Below are positions 9,061 through 18,237 of a stretch of DNA of 64,000 bases, piece after piece. The notes beneath the pieces are model-generated. The model saw only the letters and a list, made by a program, of their open reading frames with translations. It was not told where the DNA came from and made no database searches. The DNA is taken from the NCBI RefSeq assembly GCF_024347595.1, contig NZ_AP025506.1, positions 868,001 through 932,000 on the forward strand, in the 5' to 3' direction. The DNA is from Vibrio pomeroyi (GTDB taxonomy: Bacteria; Pseudomonadota; Gammaproteobacteria; Enterobacterales; Vibrionaceae). Position 1 is the first letter of the stretch, and each line of letters opens with the position of its first letter. The translations under genes and the position numbers were made by a program.

Positions 9061-10251
9061 ATGTTGAATCGTATTTCTAGCTTCCATAACTATCAGTCAG
9101 TACAAAATGACTTGCGCCGCCAAGAGAACAAGGTGCATCACAACCAAGCGCAGCTTGCTTCAGGTAAGAAGCTGCAGTCGCCGAGTGATGACCCGTTAGC
9201 GACGCACTATTTGCAAAACATCGGTCAGCAGTCAGAGCAGCTTAAACAATATGTAGATGCGATTACTTTGGTCAGAAACCGCCTCGAGCATCATGAAGTA
9301 TTGGTTTCCAACACGGAAGGTTTTGCTGATGAAGCAAAACGAACCGTAATGGAAATGATCAACGGTGCGCTGTCTCCTGAAGACCGTTTAGCTAAAAAGC
9401 GTGAGATCCAAGAGTTAGCGAATAACTTCCTACACTTGGCCAACTCTCAAGATGAGTCGGGTAACTACACATTTGCAGGCACTAAGCCGAAGAATCAGCC
9501 TTTCTTTCGAGATAACGAAGGGAATGTGACGTATCAAGGTGATGACTACCAACGCAAGATGCGTGTGGCAAGCAGTTTTGAAATGGCGATGAATGATCCC
9601 GGCAGCAAAATGTTTATGGAAATAGACAACCCGTTCGGTGATTACGAGCCTCAATATGAGCTTGAACCTGCGTCTGAGTTATTGCTCGGGCGTGCGACCA
9701 ACAGCGATGAAGATGGGTCTACTTATAAAGTGACTTTTGTCGACATGCAGACGGGTAATTTCGCTTATCAACTTGAAAAAGACGGCGCAGTGGTTGCAGC
9801 AGAAGATTTTGATCCTTCGACAGGTATTGTTTACGAAGGGCTGAATATTCAAGTCAAAGGCCAGATCACTAAGGGTGATTCCATCACCTTAGAGCCGAGA
9901 GAGACATTTTCGATCTTTGATACGTTCAAAGAGGCGGCAGAACAAGCAGAAAACCCTGTATCGGATGCATCGGCAACGGCGAAATTGCACCAAGTAACAG
10001 AAGAGTTCCATGCTGCGTTTATCCATTTAACTAAGGCGAGAACAGATGTCGGTGCACGCTTGAGTACCTTGGATATTCAAGAGCAACAACATGAAGATTT
10101 TAAGTTGTCTTTGGCGAAAGCGAAAAGCAACTTTGAAGACTTGGATTATTCGAAAGCCATCATTGAGTTCAATGAAAACTCTCGGGCACTCCAAGCTTCA
10201 CAACAAGCGTTTGGCAAAACAAAAGACCTAACCTTGTTTAACTATATATAA
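9061..10251 (+). CDS. flgL: FlgL, hook-filament junction protein 3 (HAP3)
   Basis: FlgL is the second junction protein, on which flagellin filaments grow. The 396 residues show flagellin-like ends: N-terminal RISSFHNYQSVQNDLRRQ with the SGKKLQSPSDDPLATHYL motif, and a C-terminal helix with ARLSTLDIQEQQHEDFK. AGGAAG lies upstream of the ATG. It closes the flgKL operon; no clear T-tailed hairpin was found directly after it. Confidence 0.96.
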   Translation: MLNRISSFHNYQSVQNDLRRQENKVHHNQAQLASGKKLQSPSDDPLATHYLQNIGQQSEQLKQYVDAITLVRNRLEHHEVLVSNTEGFADEAKRTVMEMINGALSPEDRLAKKREIQELANNFLHLANSQDESGNYTFAGTKPKNQPFFRDNEGNVTYQGDDYQRKMRVASSFEMAMNDPGSKMFMEIDNPFGDYEPQYELEPASELLLGRATNSDEDGSTYKVTFVDMQTGNFAYQLEKDGAVVAAEDFDPSTGIVYEGLNIQVKGQITKGDSITLEPRETFSIFDTFKEAAEQAENPVSDASATAKLHQVTEEFHAAFIHLTKARTDVGARLSTLDIQEQQHEDFKLSLAKAKSNFEDLDYSKAIIEFNENSRALQASQQAFGKTKDLTLFNYI

Positions 10252-10661
10252 CGATCTAGTGGTGAACTGCTGTTCATCACGGAGTCGATTCTTTGCCTTA
10301 TGTGCTATGCCATACGTGCGAATGACTCCAATGCTTGCCGCTTTTTTGTACGAAACATTTTGTTTTTCAAGATAGCGGCAAAAAACGGCAATCAGGAGGG
10401 TATACGTTGTTTCACCCTCAAAGGACAAACAATCATAATCGCGTTTAATTTTGTGTAAGTTTTTGATTTTTATTTAATTAAAAAATTATTTATACAAAAT
10501 TAAACTTGGCATACAACTTGTATCTGTGTTGGTTATAAATGATTAATACAGATCTTAAATCCTGAATAGGGTTTATCGAGTAATACACGGTCAGTGCTTA
10601 TCCATATGAGAGTAAAGCTGGCCGCTTCGCAGAAAGTTTGCGAACTCATAAGGAGAGCAAA
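10252..10661 (+). other. 410-bp gap between flgL and the first flagellin gene
   Basis: No convincing gene. The middle part is very AT-rich (about 10440-10505), as is usual upstream of an activated flagellin promoter. It ends with the leader of the first flagellin gene, in which AGGAG (10651-10655) is the ribosome binding site. A sigma-54-like box is listed separately. I found no sigma-28 box with N11 spacing here, unlike in the two later flagellin gaps. Confidence 0.6.
10507..10522 (+). promoter_or_regulatory. Sigma-54-like box before the first flagellin gene
   Basis: TGGCAT-N5-TTGTA has the -24 GG and the right spacing, but the -12 element reads GT where GC is normal. In V. cholerae the related flaA gene is sigma-54/FlrC dependent, which makes this reading attractive, but the mismatch is in a key base. 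Confidence 0.4.
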
Positions 10662-11798
10662 ATGGCTATCAATGTAAGCACTAACGTATCTGCTATGACA
10701 GCACAACGTTACCTGAATAAAGCGTCTAATGACTTAGCGACTTCTATGGAGCGTTTGTCATCTGGTCACAAGATCAACAGCGCGAAAGACGATGCGGCTG
10801 GTCTGCAAATCTCGAACCGCTTAACAGCGCAATCACGTGGTCTTGATGTAGCAATGCGTAATGCTAACGATGGTATTTCGATCGCTCAAACCGCTGAAGG
10901 TGCGATGAACGAATCAACCAACGTACTACAACGTATGCGTGATCTAGCGATTCAATCGTCAAACGGCACTAACTCTCCAGCAGAGCGTACTGCACTGAAC
11001 GAAGAGTCAATGGCACTTCAAGATGAGCTTAACCGTATCGCGGAAACAACTTCTTTTGGTGGTCGTCGTCTATTGAACGGTTCATTTGGTGAAGCGTCGT
11101 TCCAGATTGGTTCTAACTCTGGTGAAGCGATGATCATGGCGTTGACTAGCATTCGTGCCGATGATTTCCGCATGGGTGGTACTACGTTTGATTCAGAAAA
11201 CGCGAAAGATAAAGATTGGCAAGTGCCGCCAACCGCAAGCGATCTTAAGTTCGAATTTAAGACTAAAGCGGGCGAAGACATCATTCTAGATATCAACACC
11301 AAAGCGGGTGACGATATTGAAGAACTGGCGACTTACATTAATGGTCAATCTGATCTAGTGAACGCATCGGTTACCGATGAAGGCCGTTTACAGCTGTTCG
11401 TTGCTGAACCTGATCTTGAGGGTTCAATGTCTATCTCTGGTGGTCTAGCATCTGAGCTAGGTATTAAGAGTGAAGGCCGTGCTACATCAGTTCAAGATAT
11501 CAGCCTAACAAGCGTTGCAGGCTCACAGAACGCAATCAGTGTGATTGATTCTGCAATGAAGTACGTAGATTCACAGCGTGCTGATTTGGGTGCGAAACAG
11601 AACCGTCTAAGCCACAGTATTAATAACTTGGCAAACGTACAAGAGAACGTTGACGCTTCTAACAGCCGAATCAAAGATACGGACTTTGCGAAAGAGACGA
11701 CGCAAATGACCAAGTCACAAATTCTGCAACAAGCAGGTACTTCGATACTTGCTCAAGCAAAACAGTTGCCTAACTCTGCAATGACATTATTGCAATAG
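10662..11798 (+). CDS. flaA: Flagellin, FlaA-like
   Basis: Filament subunit of 378 residues with both flagellin core domains: [20 protein letters not shown] at the N-terminus with the [20 protein letters not shown] motif, and [20 protein letters not shown] near the C-terminus, ending [14 protein letters not shown] 10662 is preferred because AGGAG lies at 10651-10655 and family members start MAINV; an ATG at 10638 has no such support. Features such as [17 protein letters not shown] and the QLPNSA tail resemble V. cholerae FlaA, the flagellin required for filament formation there. The name is by that similarity; other Vibrio species letter the genes differently. Confidence 0.93.
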   Translation: MAINVSTNVSAMTAQRYLNKASNDLATSMERLSSGHKINSAKDDAAGLQISNRLTAQSRGLDVAMRNANDGISIAQTAEGAMNESTNVLQRMRDLAIQSSNGTNSPAERTALNEESMALQDELNRIAETTSFGGRRLLNGSFGEASFQIGSNSGEAMIMALTSIRADDFRMGGTTFDSENAKDKDWQVPPTASDLKFEFKTKAGEDIILDINTKAGDDIEELATYINGQSDLVNASVTDEGRLQLFVAEPDLEGSMSISGGLASELGIKSEGRATSVQDISLTSVAGSQNAISVIDSAMKYVDSQRADLGAKQNRLSHSINNLANVQENVDASNSRIKDTDFAKETTQMTKSQILQQAGTSILAQAKQLPNSAMTLLQ

Positions 11799-11810
11799 TT
11801 ATTGGTTGAA

Positions 11811-11847
11811 CTTGCTGCTCGTGTTCAGACGTGAGCCATGCAGCAAG
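11811..11847 (+). other. Hairpin in the 3' untranslated region of the first flagellin gene
   Basis: CTTGCTGC (11811-11818) pairs perfectly with GCAGCAAG (11840-11847). It is not followed by a T-tract, so it is probably an RNA stability element in the long 3' region that ends at the terminator near 12020. Confidence 0.5.
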
Positions 11848-11990
11848 GGAAACTGGCAAGCATACTTACTATTGAGTGTTTAGCTCTCTCATCTCTCACC
11901 TGCTATCCATTTTTACGGTAAGAATGCAACGGCAAGTCGGAAATGTGTTCATTTCTCGATGATCTCCACACAGGCTCTGACGCGCCAACT

Positions 11991-12027
11991 AGCCCCGGTT
12001 CTCTCAAAGGAAAAGGGGCTTTTTCCT
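11991..12027 (+). terminator. Intrinsic terminator of the first flagellin gene
   Basis: AGCCCC (11991-11996) pairs with GGGGCT (12015-12020), followed by TTTTTCC. An overlapping alternative pairing of AAAGGAAAA with the following TTTTCCTTT is also possible. It lies about 190 bases after the stop codon, which makes an unusually long 3' untranslated region. Confidence 0.75.
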
Positions 12028-12349
12028 TTCTGACGTCTACCTTTCTGTTTCTTCGCTATCTACTTAGTTTGCCTAACCGCTTGTCACTCCAGTTCTCAAC
12101 CTTGAATTAACTTCACCTGTTACCGCGGAAAATATCCCACCTCAATGTATTAAATCTGTCCGCATAGAGGATCTTTGATGATCGCTCATTTCTATACGTT
12201 GACCAATTTCTACGGCGTTCAGTCTGTTTTTTAAACAGTTCGAGATCTTGTACCAATTGAAGTCTGCAGTTGTTATAGAAAAATGTAATCTTTAAGTGTC
12301 TGAAAAATATTAATTTAATAATTTTTTTGTGGTTTTTTAAAAGTTTTTC
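12028..12349 (+). other. Gap upstream of the second flagellin promoter
   Basis: No gene seen. It contains the element GATCTTTGATGATC at 12170-12183, nearly the same as one upstream of the flgF promoter at 2302-2316, and an AT-rich run just before the sigma-28 box. Confidence 0.5.
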
Positions 12350-12376
12350 TAAAGCTTCTGAATTTCGCGCCGTTAT
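12350..12376 (+). promoter_or_regulatory. Sigma-28 (FliA) promoter of the second flagellin gene
   Basis: TAAAGCTT (12350-12357), then exactly 11 bases, then GCCGTTAT (12369-12376) closely matches the sigma-28 consensus TAAAGTTT-N11-GCCGATAA. It lies about 80 bases upstream of the start codon and inside a spurious upstream extension of the reading frame. Confidence 0.88.
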
Positions 12377-12403
12377 TAAAAGTAACTTTGAGAGAACTAC
12401 TTT

Positions 12404-12426
12404 GGTTTTCCGAGACGTCGGAAACC
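12404..12426 (+). other. 5' leader hairpin of the second flagellin gene
   Basis: TTTCCGA (12407-12413) pairs with TCGGAAA (12418-12424), loop GACG; flanking GG and CC extend the stem with one bulged T. It would form in the untranslated leader about 33 bases before the start codon. Confidence 0.5.
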
Positions 12427-12458
12427 GCTATACCGGAAAATCAATTGGAGAAATCACC

Positions 12459-13592
12459 ATGGCAGTGAATGTAAATACAAACGTTTCAGCGATGACAGCG
12501 CAACGTTACCTAAACAACGCAAACAGCGCACAACAAACATCAATGGAGCGTCTAGCTTCAGGTTCTAAAATCAACAGCGCAAAAGATGACGCTGCAGGCC
12601 TACAAATCTCGAACCGTTTGAACGTTCAGAGCCGTGGTCTTGATGTTGCTGTACGTAACGCGAACGACGGTATCTCTATTGCACAAACTGCTGAAGGTGC
12701 AATGAACGAGACAACGAACATCCTGCAACGTATGCGTGATTTGTCTCTACAATCTTCAAACGGCTCAAACTCAAAATCTGAGCGTGTAGCGATTCAAGAA
12801 GAAGTAACAGCACTGAACGACGAACTAAACCGTATCGCGGAAACGACGTCTTTCGGTGGCAACAAGCTACTTAACGGTACTCACGGTACTAAATCATTCC
12901 AAATCGGTGCGGATAACGGTGAAGCGGTAATGCTTCAACTGAAAGACATGCGCTCTGATAACGCTCAGATGGGTGGTAAGAGCTACCAAACTGAGAATGC
13001 GAAGGACAAAGACTGGAACGTTCAAGCGGGCTCTAACGACCTGAAATTGTCGTTCACTGATAACTTTGGTCAAGCACAAGAAATCGACATCAGCGCAAAA
13101 GCGGGTGACGACATCGAAGAGCTAGCGACTTACATCAACGGTCAACAAGATTCTGTTAAAGCGTCTGTTACTGAAGACGGCAAGCTACAAATGTTCACAG
13201 GCAACAACAAAGTGAGCGGCGATGTGTCTTTCTCTGGCGGTCTTGCGGGTGAGCTAGGTATTCAAGCAGCTAAAGACGTAACGGTTGATACTATCGACGT
13301 AACATCTGTTGGCGGCGCACAAGAGTCTGTAGCAGTAATCGATGCGGCACTTAAGTACGTAGACAGTCACCGTGCTGAGCTAGGTGCTTTCCAAAACCGT
13401 TTCGACCACGCAATCAGCAACTTAGACAACATTAACGAGAACGTTAACGCATCTAAGAGCCGTATTAAAGATACCGACTTCGCGAAAGAAACGACTCAGA
13501 TGACTAAATCTCAGATCCTTTCTCAAGCTTCAAGCTCGATTCTTGCTCAAGCGAAGCAAGCACCGAACTCGGCACTTAGCCTACTAGGTTAA
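12459..13592 (+). CDS. Flagellin (second, sigma-28 dependent)
   Basis: A 377-residue filament subunit with the conserved ends ([40 protein letters not shown]) and the [20 protein letters not shown] motif. The ATG at 12459 is used: the frame is open for 44 codons further upstream, but that stretch holds the sigma-28 promoter and a leader hairpin, and flagellins start at MAVN. It is closer to the third flagellin than to the first (shared [16 protein letters not shown] and [11 protein letters not shown]). Such extra flagellins in vibrios are FliA-dependent and usually dispensable for motility. Confidence 0.93.
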   Translation: MAVNVNTNVSAMTAQRYLNNANSAQQTSMERLASGSKINSAKDDAAGLQISNRLNVQSRGLDVAVRNANDGISIAQTAEGAMNETTNILQRMRDLSLQSSNGSNSKSERVAIQEEVTALNDELNRIAETTSFGGNKLLNGTHGTKSFQIGADNGEAVMLQLKDMRSDNAQMGGKSYQTENAKDKDWNVQAGSNDLKLSFTDNFGQAQEIDISAKAGDDIEELATYINGQQDSVKASVTEDGKLQMFTGNNKVSGDVSFSGGLAGELGIQAAKDVTVDTIDVTSVGGAQESVAVIDAALKYVDSHRAELGAFQNRFDHAISNLDNINENVNASKSRIKDTDFAKETTQMTKSQILSQASSSILAQAKQAPNSALSLLG

Positions 13593-13675
13593 TCGATTAA
13601 AAAGCCACGTTGACTATAAGCGTCAACGTTAGGCTTCCACAAATTAGCTCGTGGTGAGAGATGAGCGCTAAACAG

Positions 13676-13698
13676 ACCCAGCTTCGGCTGGGTTTTTT
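13676..13698 (+). terminator. Intrinsic terminator of the second flagellin gene
   Basis: ACCCAGC-TTCG-GCTGGGT with a stable UUCG tetraloop, followed by a T run. It lies 84 bases after the stop codon. Confidence 0.93.
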
Positions 13699-13762
13699 AT
13701 TGCCTGTTATTTAACGAAGGCGTATTTGGAGAAGTGCATTATTGGTAAACAGAAGCAAAAGC

Positions 13763-13934
13763 GAGATTCCCTATCACGTTCGTGCCTCACTGTAGGGAAT
13801 GACGGGAATAGGGCGATGATGATCCTATTGCTTTGCAATATAAGTACGGTTGGTCAGAGTAAGTAACGACTCAGCTAGAACAAAGACTTTTATCGTCATT
13901 CCAGAACCGAGTAGAACGAGATATCAGGGATCTC
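13763..13934. repeat. Pair of inverted short palindromic-type repeats
   Basis: Two short elements face each other: 13763-13804 begins GAGATTCCCTA and ends GGAATGACG, and 13894-13934 begins CGTCATTCC and ends GGGATCTC, so their ends are mutually complementary. This is the look of dispersed REP/BIME-like intergenic repeats in vibrios. I cannot count copies elsewhere from this window. The remainder of the 636-bp gap (13593-14228) holds the terminator of the gene before and the promoter of the gene after, and no reading frame I trust. Confidence 0.55.
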
Positions 13935-14071
13935 TTTTGGTTTTAAACTCAACACCACACTCATTAACTTAAATAATGGGGCAACTTTAGCGAATGTCGC
14001 CCTATTAATTGAAGCCCGATCACACTTTCCTTTGTTGTTGAAAAGAATATGAAAAAAAGCGCATTTTTTAT

Positions 14072-14098
14072 TAAAGCTTCTAATTAAGGGGCCGTTAA
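14072..14098 (+). promoter_or_regulatory. Sigma-28 (FliA) promoter of the third flagellin gene
   Basis: TAAAGCTT (14072-14079), 11 bases, GCCGTTAA (14091-14098): an almost perfect sigma-28 match, with the same -35 as the second flagellin promoter. It lies about 130 bases upstream of the start codon. Confidence 0.9.
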
Positions 14099-14228
14099 AG
14101 GGATTGAGAGAAATGATATGTACCAATGTAAGGTGAGAGAGACACTGGTGCATAAACAAAATTGACATGTATTTGTGTGAGGTGAGAGTCACATAAGTAC
14201 ATTAAAAAATGCCTAAAGGAGATCAACT

Positions 14229-15359
14229 ATGGCGATTAATGTAAGCACAAATGTGTCTGCAATGACGGCTCAGCGCTACCTAAATAGCGCGGCTGAAGGT
14301 ACTCAAAAATCAATGGAGCGTTTGTCTTCTGGCTATAAAATCAATAGCGCAAAAGATGATGCTGCAGGCCTACAAATCTCTAACCGCTTAACGTCGCAAA
14401 GTCGTGGCCTAGATATGGCTGTAAAAAACGCGAACGATGGTATCTCTATTGCACAGACAGCTGAAGGTGCAATGAATGAGTCAACCAACATTCTGCAACG
14501 TATGCGTGACCTTTCTCTTCAATCTTCAAACGGTTCGAACAGCAAATCTGAACGTGTTGCGATCCAAGAAGAAGTCTCAGCTCTAAATACAGAACTTAAC
14601 CGTATTGCTGAAACGACCTCTTTTGGTGGTAACAAGCTTCTTAACGGTACTTACGGCAGCCAATCTTTCCAAATCGGTGCTGACTCTGGTGAAGCAGTAA
14701 TGCTTACAATGAATAACATGCGTACTGACACTCAAGACATGGGTGGCAAGAGCTATGGCGTTACAGAAGGCAAAGATGCTTCTTGGCGTGTAGGTGCAGG
14801 TGCTGACTTAACGATCAAATACAACGATAAGTTTGGTGAAGCACAAGAGTTGTCTATTTCTGCGAAGGAAGGCAACGACATGGAAGAGCTAGCAACTTAC
14901 ATCAACGGTCAAAGCCAAGACGTTAAAGCGTCAGTAGGCGAAGGCGGTAAACTGCAACTTTTCGCTTCAAGTCAAAAAGTTGAAGGCGATGTTGAGTTCG
15001 GTGGCAGCCTTGCTGGTGAACTAGGTATCGGTGCTGGTAAAGACGTTACTGTTAACGATATCGATGTAACATCGGTTGCTGGTGCAAACGAAGCGGTATC
15101 TATCATTGATGGCGCACTAAAATCTGTTGATAGTAACCGTGCTTCTCTTGGTGCTTTCCAAAACCGTTTTGACCATGCAATCAGCAACTTAGATAACATC
15201 AACGAAAACGTTAATGCATCTAAGAGTCGTATCAAAGATACCGATTACGCGAAAGAAACAACGGCAATGACGAAGTCTCAAATCCTACAACAGGCGAGTA
15301 CTTCTATCCTAGCTCAAGCAAAACAATCACCATCAGCAGCTCTAAGCTTATTGGGCTAA
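14229..15359 (+). CDS. Flagellin (third, sigma-28 dependent)
   Basis: A 376-residue flagellin with conserved N-terminal ([40 protein letters not shown]) and C-terminal ([20 protein letters not shown]) core helices and a short variable middle, as usual in Vibrio where the sheathed filament lacks large D2/D3 domains. AAAGGAG stands just upstream of the ATG. The gene has its own sigma-28 promoter and is followed by a modest hairpin before flaG. Confidence 0.94.
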   Translation: MAINVSTNVSAMTAQRYLNSAAEGTQKSMERLSSGYKINSAKDDAAGLQISNRLTSQSRGLDMAVKNANDGISIAQTAEGAMNESTNILQRMRDLSLQSSNGSNSKSERVAIQEEVSALNTELNRIAETTSFGGNKLLNGTYGSQSFQIGADSGEAVMLTMNNMRTDTQDMGGKSYGVTEGKDASWRVGAGADLTIKYNDKFGEAQELSISAKEGNDMEELATYINGQSQDVKASVGEGGKLQLFASSQKVEGDVEFGGSLAGELGIGAGKDVTVNDIDVTSVAGANEAVSIIDGALKSVDSNRASLGAFQNRFDHAISNLDNINENVNASKSRIKDTDYAKETTAMTKSQILQQASTSILAQAKQSPSAALSLLG

Positions 15360-15381
15360 ACTTACCTCGGTAAGTAGCGGT

Positions 15382-15407
15382 AAACTCTACCCTGTGTAGA
15401 GTTTTAC
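15382..15407 (+). terminator. Weak terminator between the third flagellin gene and flaG
   Basis: AAACTCTAC pairs with GTAGAGTTT (9 bp, loop CCTGT) followed by TA. The T-tract is short, so partial read-through into flaG is likely; no separate flaG promoter was seen in the 81-base gap. Confidence 0.6.
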
Positions 15408-15440
15408 TGTATGGCTCATAAAGGAGGGAGGGAGAGTGTT

Positions 15441-15866
15441 ATGGAAATATCATCCAACGCATCGAACATCCAGCCTTATGGCTCACCTAATGGCATTAAA
15501 TTTGCAAGCGATGAAGGTAGTAGTGCGTCGAGCACTTCACGACTGAAAGAAGCAACACCTTATGACAAGGTAGAGAAATCGAAAGAGGAAGCTACCGAAG
15601 CGGCGATTCAATTAGCTCAACATAGACAAGAGCTTAATGATGAAGAACGAGTCAAGATGGTGGAGAAGGTAAACGAGTTTATCTCCTCTCTCAATAAGGG
15701 TGTTGCCTTTAAGGTTGATGAAGAGTCAGGTAGGGATGTGGTGACCATTTATGAGACCACAACCGGTGATATTATTCGCCAAATACCCGATGAAGAAATG
15801 CTTGAAATTCTAAGACGCCTAGCAGCCCAAAACTCGAATAGTCGAATATTTGAGGTGAAGGTTTAA
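15441..15866 (+). CDS. flaG: FlaG, flagellar filament accessory protein
   Basis: A 141-residue protein of the FlaG family, which in some bacteria limits filament length; its exact role is unclear. The N-terminus is low in complexity, and the conserved domain is C-terminal: VNEFISSLNKGVAFKVDEES, TGDIIRQIPDEEMLEILRRL. ATG 15441 is chosen because AGGAGGGAGGGAG lies directly upstream (15422-15434); an ATG at 15411 would put that purine-rich site inside the gene. It heads flaG-fliD-flaI-fliS. Confidence 0.9.
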   Translation: MEISSNASNIQPYGSPNGIKFASDEGSSASSTSRLKEATPYDKVEKSKEEATEAAIQLAQHRQELNDEERVKMVEKVNEFISSLNKGVAFKVDEESGRDVVTIYETTTGDIIRQIPDEEMLEILRRLAAQNSNSRIFEVKV

Positions 15867-15888
15867 GTCGTATTATTGAGGTGGTTTA

Positions 15889-17916
15889 ATGAGTTTTGGC
15901 CCAATGGGGATTTCGTCTGGCATGGATATCAATTCCATGGTCAGCAAAATTGTTGATTCGGAGCGTGTACCTAAACAGCAACGAATCGACAATGAACGAA
16001 CGCGAATCGATACCAGCATTAGCGCCTATGGAAGACTCAGAGAATCCCTTGATTCGATGAAAAACCTGATGACAAACTTTCGTCAGGAAAAAGCTTTTGC
16101 TGTGCGAACAGTGGAAAGTACCGATGAAGCGCTTGTCTCTGCAACCGCGACTACCGAAGCGATCGCTGGCAAATATGCCATCGATGTGTTGCAGCTTGCC
16201 CAAAGCCATAAAGTGGCTTCTGATGTGCTATCAGAAGACATGAAATTTGGCCCAGGTAAGCTGCAGGTTTCGCTTGGTGATGACAGCTTTGATGTGCAAG
16301 TTGGCGATAGATCGAAACTGATCGATATCGTTCGAAGCATAAACGGTGCAGATAGTAACCCAGGCGTTCGCGCATCGGTTATCAATGATGTTGAAGGTCC
16401 GCGACTTATTGTTGCCTCGAACCAGTCCGGTTCCGATCAGCAGATCAGTATCAACGTCGATTCTGATGCTGCCAATCCTCTCAAAAAACTCGAATACAAA
16501 ACTTTGGAAGAGCGTGTTAAAGCGCTAGAGAAAGCGCGCCTTGCCGCTCAAGACGTCCTTGCTCTGACACCCGCAGGAAAAGCCGCACAACTTGTTGATG
16601 ACGCGATTTCGAACGATGACCCAAATGCGAGTGAAGCACTCGATGAAGGCGGCAATGTTATCCCTGCATCCCAAACCGATTCTACCTCCGTTGCTGACGA
16701 AGACTCTCAAAGTCTTAGCTACGGCGAACAAGCCGCTGCCGACGGCCAAGCTGCCCTTGATGCAGCTAAAGCGGCAAAATCTGTCATGCCTGAAGACAAT
16801 ATTCCAGGTTGGACGGAAACTGCCTCTGGTACGCTTCTTGATTCTTACTACACACCAGAACTAGAGCTTGATGAAAAAGCGATAGAGAAAGCACCCGATG
16901 TTCCGGGGTGGTCAAATGCTGCCTCAGGTACGTTGACAGATTCCTACGTGACGCCAAAAGAAGCCCAGCAAAAGCTTGAGGCGGAACAAGCGCGTATCGA
17001 AGAAAAGATCTCACAAGAAAAAGCAGAGCTGGCAGAGAAAGTTCAAAAAGGCGAATTGACCGCTGAACAAGCCAAAAAGATTGAGCGTGCCAAACTCGAT
17101 CCGGAAGAACGTGAGCAATTAGAGAAGGTCGATAAAGCACAAGCTGATCTTGCTCAGGCTCAAGAGTCTTTCGATACCTACAGTGGTATGACGGAAGTTC
17201 AAGCGGGACAAGACTCAATGGTTGTCTTGGATGGCGTAGCTCAGCTCTCAAGTAACAATAATGTGATTGAAGATGCGGTAGAAGGCATCGATATTACGGT
17301 AAAAGGAAAAACACCCAAAGATAAGCCGCCGGCAGAGATTGGTGTGGAGTACGACCGTAATAGTGTTCGCCAAGACATTGAAGCTTTCGTTAATTCTTAC
17401 AATCAGTTTTACCAAGTGTCTAAAAACTTGGCGGGCGTTGACCCAACGACTGGCCAAAAAGGACCGCTGTCTGGCGACAGTACTGTGCGTAACGCTGACT
17501 CACGATTAAAAGGTGTGTTCTCATCAAGCATTGAAGGCGCGCCTGATAACCTAAAATCTTTGACTGAGTTTGGTATCACGACCACAAGACAAGGTTCGTT
17601 AGAGATCAACTACGACATGCTCGACCGCCAACTGAATAACAACTTCGATAAGCTGGGAGAGTTCTTTGGCGGCAACAACGGTTTTGCTAAAAAAGTCGAA
17701 GACGCGATTCAAGGTATCACAGGTATCACAGGCTCGATTCGTACAAGAGAAAAGAGCTTAGTCGAGCAAAACTACCGCCTCGCGGATGACCAAAGCGCGC
17801 TCGATCGCCGCATGGATAGCTTAGAGAGCCGTACCCACTCTAAGTTCACCGCGATGCAAGACGCGACCAGTAAGATGCAATCTCAGCTGGGCAGTATGAT
17901 GAATGCGTTGGGCTAA
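15889..17916 (+). CDS. fliD: FliD, filament cap (HAP2)
   Basis: FliD caps the filament tip and folds incoming flagellin. The N-terminal export/core region is GPMGISSGMDINSMVSKIVD and the C-terminal core ends with SLESRTHSKFTAMQDATSKM. At 675 residues it is well above the roughly 470 of E. coli, as in other vibrios, the extra length being a central insertion of about residues 200-430. This insertion contains a duplicated PGW...ASGTL...DSY.TP motif (near residues 306 and 339) and then a Lys/Glu/Gln-rich predicted coiled coil. GAGG precedes the ATG; flaI follows after three bases. Confidence 0.95.
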   Translation: MSFGPMGISSGMDINSMVSKIVDSERVPKQQRIDNERTRIDTSISAYGRLRESLDSMKNLMTNFRQEKAFAVRTVESTDEALVSATATTEAIAGKYAIDVLQLAQSHKVASDVLSEDMKFGPGKLQVSLGDDSFDVQVGDRSKLIDIVRSINGADSNPGVRASVINDVEGPRLIVASNQSGSDQQISINVDSDAANPLKKLEYKTLEERVKALEKARLAAQDVLALTPAGKAAQLVDDAISNDDPNASEALDEGGNVIPASQTDSTSVADEDSQSLSYGEQAAADGQAALDAAKAAKSVMPEDNIPGWTETASGTLLDSYYTPELELDEKAIEKAPDVPGWSNAASGTLTDSYVTPKEAQQKLEAEQARIEEKISQEKAELAEKVQKGELTAEQAKKIERAKLDPEEREQLEKVDKAQADLAQAQESFDTYSGMTEVQAGQDSMVVLDGVAQLSSNNNVIEDAVEGIDITVKGKTPKDKPPAEIGVEYDRNSVRQDIEAFVNSYNQFYQVSKNLAGVDPTTGQKGPLSGDSTVRNADSRLKGVFSSSIEGAPDNLKSLTEFGITTTRQGSLEINYDMLDRQLNNNFDKLGEFFGGNNGFAKKVEDAIQGITGITGSIRTREKSLVEQNYRLADDQSALDRRMDSLESRTHSKFTAMQDATSKMQSQLGSMMNALG

Positions 17917-17919
17917 TCG

Positions 17920-18225
17920 ATGAATAGCCAGCTTCAAGAGCTTTGTGAACTAGATCAACTAATTATCTCTAAGCTCGAATTTAGTGAAATTAATGCTGAA
18001 GAAATAACGCAGCTTGTCGATAACAGAGAACAGTTATTGCAAAACGTGCTTCAATTAATCGACTCACACCCCGACGTTAAGCAAAGTTCTGAGTGGTTTG
18101 AAGCCATTACCAGAACCAGAAAATTGGTCGAATTGATGCAGTCTGAGACGAGTCGAGTAGGTAAGACCCTACACAAATACCGTCACGGCGCTAAATCAGT
18201 TCAACAATACAAAAAGTTTTTATAG
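17920..18225 (+). CDS. flaI: FlaI, FliT-like flagellar chaperone
   Basis: A small 101-residue helical protein between fliD and fliS, the place occupied by fliT in enterics and by flaI in Vibrio. FliT proteins are export chaperones for FliD. I recognise it by position, size and all-helical acidic/basic composition (ITQLVDNREQLLQNVLQLID is typical) rather than by a catalytic motif. ATG starts three bases after the fliD stop, implying translational coupling. Confidence 0.8.
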   Translation: MNSQLQELCELDQLIISKLEFSEINAEEITQLVDNREQLLQNVLQLIDSHPDVKQSSEWFEAITRTRKLVELMQSETSRVGKTLHKYRHGAKSVQQYKKFL

Positions 18226-18237
18226 AAGAGGTTTACT

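Noticed and set aside
12327..12458. 44-residue N-terminal extension of the second flagellin
   Set aside because: The region contains the sigma-28 promoter and a leader hairpin; flagellins begin MAVN/MAIN.
13763..13934. CRISPR-like reading of the paired repeats
   Set aside because: Only two units are present, in inverted orientation, with no regular spacers and no cas genes.
13896..14192. 98-codon minus-strand frame in the gap between the second and third flagellin genes
   Set aside because: It has no recognisable domain, overlaps the repeat element and the sigma-28 promoter, and lacks a clear ribosome site.
15886..16209. Minus-strand open frames of 60-190 codons inside flagellar genes (for example 15886-16209, 16784-17251, 34278-34814, 36268-36840)
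   Set aside because: They are antisense to strongly conserved genes, have no ribosome sites or recognised domains, and arise from the codon bias of the real genes.
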